A stretch of 64,000 bases of DNA from Candidatus Zixiibacteriota bacterium. Lineage in GTDB: Bacteria > Zixibacteria > MSB-5A5 > GN15 > JACZUZ01. Below, piece after piece: positions 29,364-38,281 of the stretch; the stretch's first letter is position 1, and each line of letters begins with the position of its first letter. Made by a program: the position numbers and the translations under genes. A model generated the notes under the pieces. The model was not told where the DNA came from. It searched no databases and worked only from the letters and a program-made list of their open reading frames with translations. The stretch lies in NCBI GenBank assembly GCA_024280835.1, contig JAJRPJ010000008.1, positions 271,730 through 335,729 on the forward strand. The letters run 5' to 3'.

Positions 29364-30374
29364 TTAGGCGCCTTTCAAAGCCGAGCCGCACATGCCGCAG
29401 AACTGATGGACACTCGGTAATTGTGTCACACCGCATGACGGGCAGGTGTGCTTATAGACACCGTACTTGGATTCTGACGAACCGCCTTCAGCAGCGATTT
29501 TGCGCAGTCCCATGTAGTCGGCTTTGCGTTTTTCGACGAAAGCTTGCATGCCTTCGTTTGGTTCCCAGTCATTGAAATGTAGAGCCAACCAATCGCGGGC
29601 GTGGCCGATGGTGGCAAACCAGATTTGCTCTTTGAGATGATTGACTTGGGTTTTGGTGTAGCGCATACACTCAGGGAATTTGTTCAACATTTTTTCGGCC
29701 ATCGCATTGCAGGCCTCGTCGAGTTTTTCGCGCGGCACGACTTGGTTAACTAAACCCCATTCAAGCGCTTTGTCGGCTTTGATTTTTTCATTGAGAAAGA
29801 GAATCTCACGAGCGCGTCTGTCACCAACAAAAATCGGTAGCCATTGGGTGGCGCCACCGCAGGCGACTGAGCCGACACTGGTTCCTATTTGTCCGATGTA
29901 TGTGTCGTTGGCCATGATTGAAAGATCGCAGGCCATGTGCGATTCATTACCGCCACCGACGGCCATGCCATTGAGACGGCAGATAATTGGTTTGCCGCAT
30001 TTGAGCATGGCTTCGATGTACCCAGCGAAATAGCCCATGTATTTGTAGTAGTCACGCGGTTTTTGAGTGTAATACTCGGCGTATTCTTTGACATCGCCTC
30101 CTGTGCAAAAGGCTTTTTCGCCAGCGCCTGTGAAAATTATGACACCGACACTGTCATCCCAGGTGGCGTCAGTGAAAGCTGTCATTAGCTCGCGCAGACA
30201 AGGGGTGTTGTAGGCGTTGTAGGAATGCTCGCGATTGATTGTGATGCGCGCGATCCAGTTTTCTTTCTCATAGAGGATTTCTTTGAATCCATACTCTTCG
30301 GCGCTTTTCGCCTCAAACAAATTTTCCATCTTATCCTCAATATCCAGTTTTCGTTCTAATGTCTCAATAGCCAT
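29364..30374 (-). CDS. oah: 6-oxocyclohex-1-ene-1-carbonyl-CoA hydrolase (Oah/BamA/BzdY-like), with C-terminal zinc-ribbon-like tail
   Basis: Crotonase fold with ITINREHSYNAYNTPCLREL, GAGEKAFCTGGDVKEYAEYY, MAVGGGNESHMACDLS; tail CPSCGV...FCGMCG. Confidence 0.85.
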   Translation of the reverse strand: MAIETLERKLDIEDKMENLFEAKSAEEYGFKEILYEKENWIARITINREHSYNAYNTPCLRELMTAFTDATWDDSVGVIIFTGAGEKAFCTGGDVKEYAEYYTQKPRDYYKYMGYFAGYIEAMLKCGKPIICRLNGMAVGGGNESHMACDLSIMANDTYIGQIGTSVGSVACGGATQWLPIFVGDRRAREILFLNEKIKADKALEWGLVNQVVPREKLDEACNAMAEKMLNKFPECMRYTKTQVNHLKEQIWFATIGHARDWLALHFNDWEPNEGMQAFVEKRKADYMGLRKIAAEGGSSESKYGVYKHTCPSCGVTQLPSVHQFCGMCGSALKGA

Positions 30375-30553
30375 TTCAAACTCCTACAATTACGATTATC
30401 AAAGTTGGGTTGGACTTTTCGCGCCAATCCAATTCTAGAGTTGGCGCTTCCATTATCCAGTTTACGGAAAAACGACCCGATAATCCACTATTAGTTTGTG
30501 TTTTGCTATTTTCAGCGGGGATGTAACTGCGCAACTTGTTGTGTTCAGTGATG

Positions 30554-31105
30554 TTAGGAGTCACCGTAAGGCGCTGGTGATTCGGAAAAATCTTTGCTGG
30601 CTTCTATTCTAACTTTGAGCTCTGCGACAAACTCATCAATTTGCTCTTGGGGGATTCTGTCGTTGGGTAGGATTACTGCGTTTCCTTTACCGATGTATAT
30701 GTATGTTCTAATTCCATCGACAACTATCTTTCCAATTCTAAAGTAATAGTAGGTGGTTCGTCCCAACCTATTAACTTCAAGCAGCCCTTCCTCAAGGATC
30801 TCCAATGTATTTGGATCAGCAAACAAGTCGGTGAGGTTTTCTGCAATATGCTTCCGTAACTTCTTTCTATTTATATAATTACTAAGGACTGGAAAAAGTT
30901 GGTTTATCAATACAGCCACTGCGAGGCTAATGATAACACCGGAGATATCGCCCGCCATAAATTCTATTATCGACAAAATACAAAATCCAATAGGAAGCCA
31001 AATACGCAGTATGTTCAAGTTTTTTCTGTATGCTTTAGTTCTTACAATATGATACATGTTAAAAGCGACAATATCGTCTAACGCAAGTTGATAGGTTAGT
31101 TTCAT
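30554..31105 (-). CDS. YcxB-like membrane protein
   Basis: Two TM segments, then TYYYFRIGKIVVDGIRTYIYIGKGNAVILPNDRI. Confidence 0.6.
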   Translation of the reverse strand: MKLTYQLALDDIVAFNMYHIVRTKAYRKNLNILRIWLPIGFCILSIIEFMAGDISGVIISLAVAVLINQLFPVLSNYINRKKLRKHIAENLTDLFADPNTLEILEEGLLEVNRLGRTTYYYFRIGKIVVDGIRTYIYIGKGNAVILPNDRIPQEQIDEFVAELKVRIEASKDFSESPAPYGDS

Positions 31106-31566
31106 TTCACACTCTCTTCAGCATCTGAAACAAAACCAATAGTCAGCTTGGCGCGCCAGGCGCCGGCTACTGTGTTGCGGTTCCAGTCGACGGTTATGCC
31201 TGTTTGGTGTAGAGGGACACTGAGAGTGTCTTCTTGGCCTTTTTTGGGGAAATATTTGACAACTATATGTTCGGACAATGATGTGTCGGTTTTGACTTTT
31301 GTGTAATCATCGAAAATGGCGGCGGTGGCCCAGACATCTAGAATGACTTTGGCTGAATCGACAGTAGATTGCTCAAAAGGCCAAATTAGAAAGTCTTGCT
31401 CAGTTTTTCCTGTGGTGATATAGTCCAGCAATTGCCTAGTACGTATGACACAATCTTTTTGAACTAGATTGTGTTGATGTACGACATACATTTTCGCGAA
31501 GGTCAGGATGGTTACCCAAAATATCATACCAAAGAATAGTTTTTGGAAAGTTGATTTTGCTTGCAT
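31102..31566 (-). CDS. hypothetical single-TM protein
   Basis: 154-aa ORF with N-terminal TM, 4-nt overlap with the next gene. Confidence 0.6.
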   Translation of the reverse strand: MQAKSTFQKLFFGMIFWVTILTFAKMYVVHQHNLVQKDCVIRTRQLLDYITTGKTEQDFLIWPFEQSTVDSAKVILDVWATAAIFDDYTKVKTDTSLSEHIVVKYFPKKGQEDTLSVPLHQTGITVDWNRNTVAGAWRAKLTIGFVSDAEESVK

Positions 31567-31619
31567 GAGAATATCTAATCTTTCATTAGGTCAGGTTTTT
31601 CAAGAACAACGTTACTAGG

Positions 31620-32519
31620 TTAGCCTCGCAAAGTCCAATACCATGCTCGAAGAGTACCAGCGGCGCTAAGGCCAATCCGCCAGATGAATAGTGTCAGTTT
31701 GCTTAATATCCCATCTGTGGGCTGCCATTTTTTGAAGTATCTGTACAGCGCTCGATGTGATTCAAGAACCATTTTGGGCTTTTGTGGTTTTGTGGCGCTG
31801 CCAATAAAGTGCTCGACTACAGCTGTTGGGCAATAGAGATTGACATAGCCAGCAGCGAGAATCCTTCGTGACCAATCAACATCGTTGAAAAAGATCGGGA
31901 ATGATTCATCGAGAGCGCCGATTTCTTCAAGCAGTGAACGCCGAAACAACATCGCCGCGCCCATCGGTTGTTCGACAAACATTTCGCTCAGGTGATCAAA
32001 CCAACGCAGACGCCAACTCGCTATTTTTTGCGAATTGGCGAAGAGACGCGCAAGTCCTGTGAACTCATAGAAGACATTGCTATAAGTCGGCAACGAGCGA
32101 CATTCAGATTGTAAGTGTCCATCAAATCCAACAAACTTTGGTCCAACAATTCCAAGGCGCGGATCTGAACAGAGTTTATTGTAAAGAGTCACAAGTGACT
32201 CTGGTCTACTCCGTGTGTCCTGATTTAGCAAATAGAGATATTCACCACTGGCGACGGCCAGACCACGGTTACAGGTCGGCGCGAAACCGAGATTGGTTTC
32301 GTTGCGCAATAGCGTAATGTCTTTGAACTGACTTTCGATGACTTCAATTGAATTGTCCTTTGAGCCGTCGTCGATGCAAATGATTTCGGTTGCGCCACCT
32401 GTCGCCGCGGTAAACTTTTGGCAGGCGACTTGAGCTGACTCTAGGCAGTCGCTGATAAACAATTCGCCATTGTAGACAGGGATGACAATTGAGAGCGCAA
32501 TTTGTTTTGTGTCAGTCAT
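31620..32519 (-). CDS. glycosyltransferase family 2 (rhamnosyltransferase-like)
   Basis: LSIVIPVYNGELFISDCLES, CIDDGSKDNS, NQDTRSRPESL. Confidence 0.9.
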   Translation of the reverse strand: MTDTKQIALSIVIPVYNGELFISDCLESAQVACQKFTAATGGATEIICIDDGSKDNSIEVIESQFKDITLLRNETNLGFAPTCNRGLAVASGEYLYLLNQDTRSRPESLVTLYNKLCSDPRLGIVGPKFVGFDGHLQSECRSLPTYSNVFYEFTGLARLFANSQKIASWRLRWFDHLSEMFVEQPMGAAMLFRRSLLEEIGALDESFPIFFNDVDWSRRILAAGYVNLYCPTAVVEHFIGSATKPQKPKMVLESHRALYRYFKKWQPTDGILSKLTLFIWRIGLSAAGTLRAWYWTLRG

Positions 32520-32522
32520 TGA

Positions 32523-33800
32523 TTACGATCCCATGTTCATTTTGTCGAAGACTTGCGCAAAGCGTTTGGCCATCGTCTGCCAAGAATATTCCTTTTGGCG
32601 TGACTCTCGCAGCTCCAGTTGAGTACCGCTATCACGCAAAGGATTGTTTTGCGCTTTCTGTTCCAACAATTCGGCAATATAGTCCTGTAACAACTCTGGC
32701 TCACTTTGTGCAAATACATGCTCGCCTGCGCTTTTGGCCAGATTCGATAGTTCTGAGCCATGCGGCGCGATAACAATCAGCGGTTTGGCGCTCACCAGAC
32801 AATCGAAGATTTTGCTGGGAGTCACAAAAGACAGTTCTTGAGGGATTGTTACCAAGAGCGTATCAACGTCAGAGAGCGCTGCAATCGCTTGATGGCGCGG
32901 CATGTACCCCAGACATTCTAAAGCCTGCGATAAGTTTACAGCGGCGAAAGATTTGCGTAGCATTGGCTCATCCACAGCGCCGACAAAGCGGACTTGTACA
33001 GATTCGGCTTTCAGCTGTTGTTTATTGATGACCTCCGCCAAGGCGCTGACAAAACATGCGACAGTTTCTGCTGAATCAGTTGTCCCCAAATATCCAATGC
33101 GGAATATTTTATCAGTCGGTGTTTTTGAGCTATTGGCCGAGTTCCATAACTTTGAGGTCAACGGATCAACGCCATTGGGAATTATGGTCTGGGCGCCAGT
33201 GTATTTTCTGATGCTCTGATTAACTGCTGTCACATGCGTAGCTTGTTTGCCGAAGTCTTTCAGTAACTTCTGCGCTTGAACTATTTGTGATTCTCGCTCG
33301 TAAGCCACCTCAATTGGTTGTGTCACCCACATATCGCGATAGTCAGCCATCCAAGTGACATCACACTCCTGACACAAGCTCCTGCCAACTATATGCGCTG
33401 ACGGTGTTGGGGACGTCGTCATTATCAATTGAATGTTTTCGCGAGCAATGATTTCTTTTGCGGCGCGTATGGCAAACGGAACCCAGAGACGTTTGTAATC
33501 TGGCGTTATCCATTTTGTTAGATGCCCAGCTAGTGAAGGTGTCGGCGCTTTTCGACTACCGAGGCGCCACAGTATTCTTGATGGATCAAGTGATTCGGTT
33601 CTGGCGATATATCGTTCATCGCTGGCGTTCAGCAATGTTGTATCATAGGCTGGATAGACGATGTCTTTGACTGTCACTATATATGGGCGATAACCGAATT
33701 CTGGTAAATGGCGAAACAAGCCATAGGCTCGGGCAGAACCGGCCATGCCTATAGGCGGGAAGAAATAGCTGATAATCAGTATCGGTTTTGGTTTCGCCAT
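32523..33800 (-). CDS. GT-B glycosyltransferase (family 4-like)
   Basis: PILIISYFFPPIGMAGSARAYGLFRHLPEFGY N-terminus and TIIPNGVDP. Confidence 0.85.
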   Translation of the reverse strand: MAKPKPILIISYFFPPIGMAGSARAYGLFRHLPEFGYRPYIVTVKDIVYPAYDTTLLNASDERYIARTESLDPSRILWRLGSRKAPTPSLAGHLTKWITPDYKRLWVPFAIRAAKEIIARENIQLIMTTSPTPSAHIVGRSLCQECDVTWMADYRDMWVTQPIEVAYERESQIVQAQKLLKDFGKQATHVTAVNQSIRKYTGAQTIIPNGVDPLTSKLWNSANSSKTPTDKIFRIGYLGTTDSAETVACFVSALAEVINKQQLKAESVQVRFVGAVDEPMLRKSFAAVNLSQALECLGYMPRHQAIAALSDVDTLLVTIPQELSFVTPSKIFDCLVSAKPLIVIAPHGSELSNLAKSAGEHVFAQSEPELLQDYIAELLEQKAQNNPLRDSGTQLELRESRQKEYSWQTMAKRFAQVFDKMNMGS

Positions 33801-34916
33801 CTATTGACCGCTATACATTCCCGCTAGGACTTCGATAGTCGCGCTTATGTTATTCTCATAGATTCCGATTTGGGAAACGATGGAGCGGTGTGACTTGAGT
33901 AGCGTCAGTCGCTCACTGCTTTTTAGGGCGATAACGCTATTGATTATCTCCTGTGGCCTGGCGCCTGTACTTGATTCGTAGACTCTTTGGCTTATCCTTT
34001 CACCATAAAGTAAGTCGCTCAATCCAGCATGGCTCGCACAAACAGGAAACACTCCGACTGCCATCGCTTCGATTAGTGACACCGGTGAGGAATCCGATAC
34101 AGCGGCGCTTAAGAAGAAGTCATGCTGTTTTAGAAGAGCAACATACTCTCCCCTATCGCAGGGCTGATAAACAGTGATTGCATCACCGACGCCTAGGGAT
34201 TTTGCTCGCTCTAGAAACTTGTCGAATAATTCGCCAGTTGAATTGATTGTTAGAGTAGCCTGTTTTGACTTTAGCATTTGCGCGACACTTACCAATAGAT
34301 CTTCATTGTTATAAAGTTGGCGATGCGGTCTCGGAGCTAAGAGTTTCAACGGAGCGCTATTTCTTGCAGACAAAACCGTTGCAGGCGCTATGCGCTCGGC
34401 TTTGTCATTGAGAGTGTTATCAGTAGCAATATATTTCTGCTCGACACCCCAGAGGATTGTCTTGACTGGTGTCTCAGTTAGCGCTTCGGTCTTCTTACGT
34501 AGGAATGTAGAATCGGCAAACAGTACGTCTGCGCTCTCCAAGGCATACTGCACACGACGCCGATGCAAGTAGGATTTGTTCGGACTCACTAGTATATCTG
34601 AACCCCATAGAGTCAAAGCCCAAGTTGCGCCACAATCACCGAATCGTCGTCTGCAACGCGCCGCCATCACTCCATAGGCGCTGGCAAAATGCGAATTGAT
34701 AATATCAGGCTTGAACTCATCGATCAGTTTCTTGATTATCTTGATATGTGAGATGTATGAGACCGCTTCGCCATATTTTGAAGGCGGCAGTTGACAGTCC
34801 ACTAATGCGCTCGTCTGCAGTGACACAAGATAAACAGTGTGCCCTTGATTGCGTAATTCACCCACGTAACGCTCAGTATGCCAGGCAGCGGCATCGGCGA
34901 GGACAAGCAGTTTCAT
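33801..34916 (-). CDS. GT-B glycosyltransferase (family 4-like)
   Basis: WALTLWGSDILVSPNKSYLHRRR, SDSSPVSLIEAMAVGVFPVC. Confidence 0.82.
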   Translation of the reverse strand: MKLLVLADAAAWHTERYVGELRNQGHTVYLVSLQTSALVDCQLPPSKYGEAVSYISHIKIIKKLIDEFKPDIINSHFASAYGVMAARCRRRFGDCGATWALTLWGSDILVSPNKSYLHRRRVQYALESADVLFADSTFLRKKTEALTETPVKTILWGVEQKYIATDNTLNDKAERIAPATVLSARNSAPLKLLAPRPHRQLYNNEDLLVSVAQMLKSKQATLTINSTGELFDKFLERAKSLGVGDAITVYQPCDRGEYVALLKQHDFFLSAAVSDSSPVSLIEAMAVGVFPVCASHAGLSDLLYGERISQRVYESSTGARPQEIINSVIALKSSERLTLLKSHRSIVSQIGIYENNISATIEVLAGMYSGQ

Positions 34917-35896
34917 GAAAGCGCCCCCTTGCCTAAAACTCGCGCTAGGAATGAACGATAGATAAACACATTGTACTTGTAACTCTCGGCGCCAAACCGC
35001 GACTTGAATCGCTCAACGCCTGTGGCGCCTGCTGGTGTTGCACCTAGATTTACGAAAGATGCGCCACGTTCGCAGCTAATGCTGATGATCTTATCTAAGA
35101 GCACATAGGCGGGCTTGAGCTCTTTGGCGCTGCGGTCCATGTACGGCGCCCAACTAATGATAGTGTCATTTTTGTTGTCATTGTCGTTGTTGTCGTTGTC
35201 ATGCAGGGCGATGTGTGCGCCGATTATGCTCCCTTGACTTTCACAGAGGTACCAGATTATCCGCTCATCTGATTGTGACATCTTCAATAGACGCTCGTAT
35301 ATTTCCAGCGGATAAGTTCTAGTTCGTCCATAGCGCGCATGAGTTTGTTTGGCCAGTTCGTACGTTGCGCGCGCATCATCTGGGCTTTGGGCGCGGCGCA
35401 ATAGAGCGCCGTTGCGTTTACCTGAAGCGATGTGGCGTCTTACACTCTCGGGCAATTCAGGAAAGCCGGCGCTGATAGATATGCGTTGAGTTTCAATTTG
35501 CTTGACTGTCCAGCCAGATGGGATGTTGCTGGTAGTGAAGCTCTGATAGTAATCCACCCAATGTGCATACAGGCCAGTGACACTACTCAAAGCTTGAAAA
35601 ATATCATCGCGTATCTGGTTATCGATAGATTGCGTGTTCTCTGAAGTTAGAGCTAAAGCTGGGAGCCCATCGATTTGCGCTTGAGTCCGCGACAGCATTG
35701 ATGAACCAAAACGTAAGGCGCTGAATGCTATCTTTGTTTCTGATTTGCTTTGGAAGAGCATAGGCACACCACCAAGTGGTTCCCACAGTTGCAACCATTT
35801 CGGTGAGCCAAAGAGTGTCTTTTGCGAGAGCTCAGCGGCTTGCCCCTCGGTCAAACTCTGCAATGGAATGTTTTGAAATGTAATTTGTTGGGACAT
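34913..35896 (-). CDS. GNAT/FemAB-like acyltransferase
   Basis: RHIASGKRNGALLRRAQS, RIIWYLCESQGSIIGAHIALHD, GASFVNLGATPAGATGVERFKSRFGAE. Confidence 0.7.
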   Translation of the reverse strand: MSQQITFQNIPLQSLTEGQAAELSQKTLFGSPKWLQLWEPLGGVPMLFQSKSETKIAFSALRFGSSMLSRTQAQIDGLPALALTSENTQSIDNQIRDDIFQALSSVTGLYAHWVDYYQSFTTSNIPSGWTVKQIETQRISISAGFPELPESVRRHIASGKRNGALLRRAQSPDDARATYELAKQTHARYGRTRTYPLEIYERLLKMSQSDERIIWYLCESQGSIIGAHIALHDNDNNDNDNKNDTIISWAPYMDRSAKELKPAYVLLDKIISISCERGASFVNLGATPAGATGVERFKSRFGAESYKYNVFIYRSFLARVLGKGALS

Positions 35897-35914
35897 CTCG
35901 CAAGTCCAATGATT

Positions 35915-38254
35915 TTATTGATTGCGAATCAGCAGAACTTTTCCGATACCACTCTCACCGTCTGTATCGGAAAGCACAAACAAATAAACCCCAGACGCCA
36001 TTAGAGCGCCAGATTGATTGCGGCCATCCCATCCGGAATTGCTTCGTCCTACCCAAACCAGTTCACCGATTTCAGTGAAGATACGAGTTTCGACGACTCC
36101 TGAGAAGTTGAACCGCAAACGTTCTGTGCCAAAAGTTATCACAAATGGATTCGGAAAAGCTGTGACAGTTGCGATATCAAAATTGGCCTGTCCGAGATCT
36201 GGTTTCAGTCTCGAGAGTCCTGCGTCTGTGGCAATCCAAAGATAGTTATTTAGCTCATCAAAATCTAGAGCAGTGACATTGTTGGCGACTAGTCCAGAGT
36301 TTAGCTGTGTAAATATTTCGAATGAGTTTGTCCCCCTATCAAAACGACCGAGTCCAGTCGGAGTTGCGATCCAAACATTATCAAGCGGATCAAAAGCAAT
36401 GTCCGTCACTTCTGGTCCCAAGCCCAGAGGCAATATCACTGGAATAAACCTTTCAACACCAGCATCAAAGCGAGCCAAACCAAACCGATGCGCCGCCCAT
36501 GTGTCACCATGCGAATCTATGCGAACTTTGCTGACTTTATCTGACGGTAAACGAAAGCGAAAGTCACTGGCCCCTTCGAAATAGTGCGTCACACGATAGT
36601 CAGTAAGGTTGAACGGATCCGGACCTGTTTGCACAAAGTAGACACCCAGATTTTCAGAAGCGACAACCAAGAGTCCATCGGCGGCATCGACTGAGACGAC
36701 AAACTCGTCGTTGATACCTACTGAGGCGCCAATCGAAATCCATCGCGAAGGATTCAGTTGATCGACAATGCCAACTGGATTCAAATCGAAGGCGCGGAAA
36801 GTTGCCATGTATGTGTAACGTGAATCTGAGGCGATATCCAAAATGACAACAAAATTATTATTCCCCCCGTCGGTGTTACCTTTCAATGTGGAATTCAAGC
36901 TGTCATACTTTATTGCTCCAGATGAAGCCACGCGCCAAACACCATCTCCGAAAGTTCCTAACCACAGCGCGCCAAGACTGTCAGCCGACACCGAGACAGC
37001 GTCATTGGTAGGGCCTAGTTGCTCAGGGATCCAAGTGTCGTTACGGAGTCGCGCGAAGCCATCCGTTTGTAAAGCGACTATTACTTCCCCCAAAGGACTG
37101 ACTGTCACGTCGCGAATATTGGCTCCAGGAATTGTCTTGGTCTTCAATTTGGCAAAGTTCGCCCCGTTTGTGGAATACAATCCTGAGCTCCGTAAACCGA
37201 CAATTCGGTTTCCAGCGTTTGTTGCGCTGGCCATAATGTTTGCATTGGGCAACCCTAGATTGGAAAGCAAAGTCATTGTTGTTCCGTCGTAGAGATATTC
37301 ACCTCGATTTGTGTAGATGTGCAGTTCTGGAGACGGGAGGCCCAAGGAGGAATCAACACGTAGACGATAGACATTGGTTGGAATTGGTAGCGATAAGGCG
37401 GTCATTGATGTGTCAATCGCTGAGTATGAAAGTGTAAAGGCGCCTGTTGTTGTTCCAAGAATTACGGCGCCAGCAAATTGCGCTAGCGCTGTGGGGGTGG
37501 TGTTATTTAGTCCCAGCAAGTTGGCGCCAGAAAATGTTGTCCAATTAGCAAATGACTTTAATTGAATTGGATCACTTCTATCGGCGACAGCAAATCCATC
37601 TTGAGTCGCTACCCAAACGCTATCTATCGTTAGAATAACATCCTCGACCGCAGATCCATCGGAGAACGAACCAAATCGTTGATAACTATCCTGAATCTGT
37701 CCGCCGTCAGTCGTCTTAGAAAACAAAACCAAACCAAAATCAACGCCTATCCATAAATGACTATTATCATCTGCCAGCGCTTTCAATTGGATTAGATCAT
37801 TATCAAGAGTCAAAAATGGGTAGGTGACAAATTGCAGTGGCGTTTGTTGCGCGGCTTGACTCTTGACTAACCAGCCTCTGGTTGCCAGCCAAATATCATC
37901 ATTGACATCAACGAGAATGCGGCTCAAATCATTGCTGAGCAATCCATCGACGTTGGTAACAATGTTTGTCGACAAGTCTTGAGGGTTGATGATTACCAAA
38001 CCACCACTTGTAGCCACCCAAACTTCATTTTCGACATTCACTACATCTCTGACTGAATTGGGTGCCGCGAAAGTCTTCCAGTCACTTAGCTGTGAGGCTC
38101 GCAAGCTAGTGGAAGTCACGCCCATAATCGTGAGCAGGCAAAGTGTTGTTCTTTGCAATAGTATTCGTAGTGAGAATGCTCGACTGCCTCTTGCGTTTTT
38201 ATGGTTTCGTTTTGTTAACATAGATGATACGTATATACCTAATGGCTCATACAA
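35915..38254 (-). CDS. secreted two-component-regulator-type beta-propeller protein with FlgD/T9SS-like C-terminal domain
   Basis: Repeated propeller motifs (DVWLATRGWLVK, SLGALWLGTFGDGVWR, NVWIATPTGLGRFD) and C-terminal FPNPFVITF...GWDGRNQSGALMASGVYLFVL. Confidence 0.85.
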   Translation of the reverse strand: MYEPLGIYVSSMLTKRNHKNARGSRAFSLRILLQRTTLCLLTIMGVTSTSLRASQLSDWKTFAAPNSVRDVVNVENEVWVATSGGLVIINPQDLSTNIVTNVDGLLSNDLSRILVDVNDDIWLATRGWLVKSQAAQQTPLQFVTYPFLTLDNDLIQLKALADDNSHLWIGVDFGLVLFSKTTDGGQIQDSYQRFGSFSDGSAVEDVILTIDSVWVATQDGFAVADRSDPIQLKSFANWTTFSGANLLGLNNTTPTALAQFAGAVILGTTTGAFTLSYSAIDTSMTALSLPIPTNVYRLRVDSSLGLPSPELHIYTNRGEYLYDGTTMTLLSNLGLPNANIMASATNAGNRIVGLRSSGLYSTNGANFAKLKTKTIPGANIRDVTVSPLGEVIVALQTDGFARLRNDTWIPEQLGPTNDAVSVSADSLGALWLGTFGDGVWRVASSGAIKYDSLNSTLKGNTDGGNNNFVVILDIASDSRYTYMATFRAFDLNPVGIVDQLNPSRWISIGASVGINDEFVVSVDAADGLLVVASENLGVYFVQTGPDPFNLTDYRVTHYFEGASDFRFRLPSDKVSKVRIDSHGDTWAAHRFGLARFDAGVERFIPVILPLGLGPEVTDIAFDPLDNVWIATPTGLGRFDRGTNSFEIFTQLNSGLVANNVTALDFDELNNYLWIATDAGLSRLKPDLGQANFDIATVTAFPNPFVITFGTERLRFNFSGVVETRIFTEIGELVWVGRSNSGWDGRNQSGALMASGVYLFVLSDTDGESGIGKVLLIRNQ

Positions 38255-38281
38255 AAATGCACAGACAATAACCTATTCTCT

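Noticed and set aside
36843-37292. 149-aa plus-strand ORF over the propeller gene
   Set aside because: Antisense shadow of a repeat-rich coding region.
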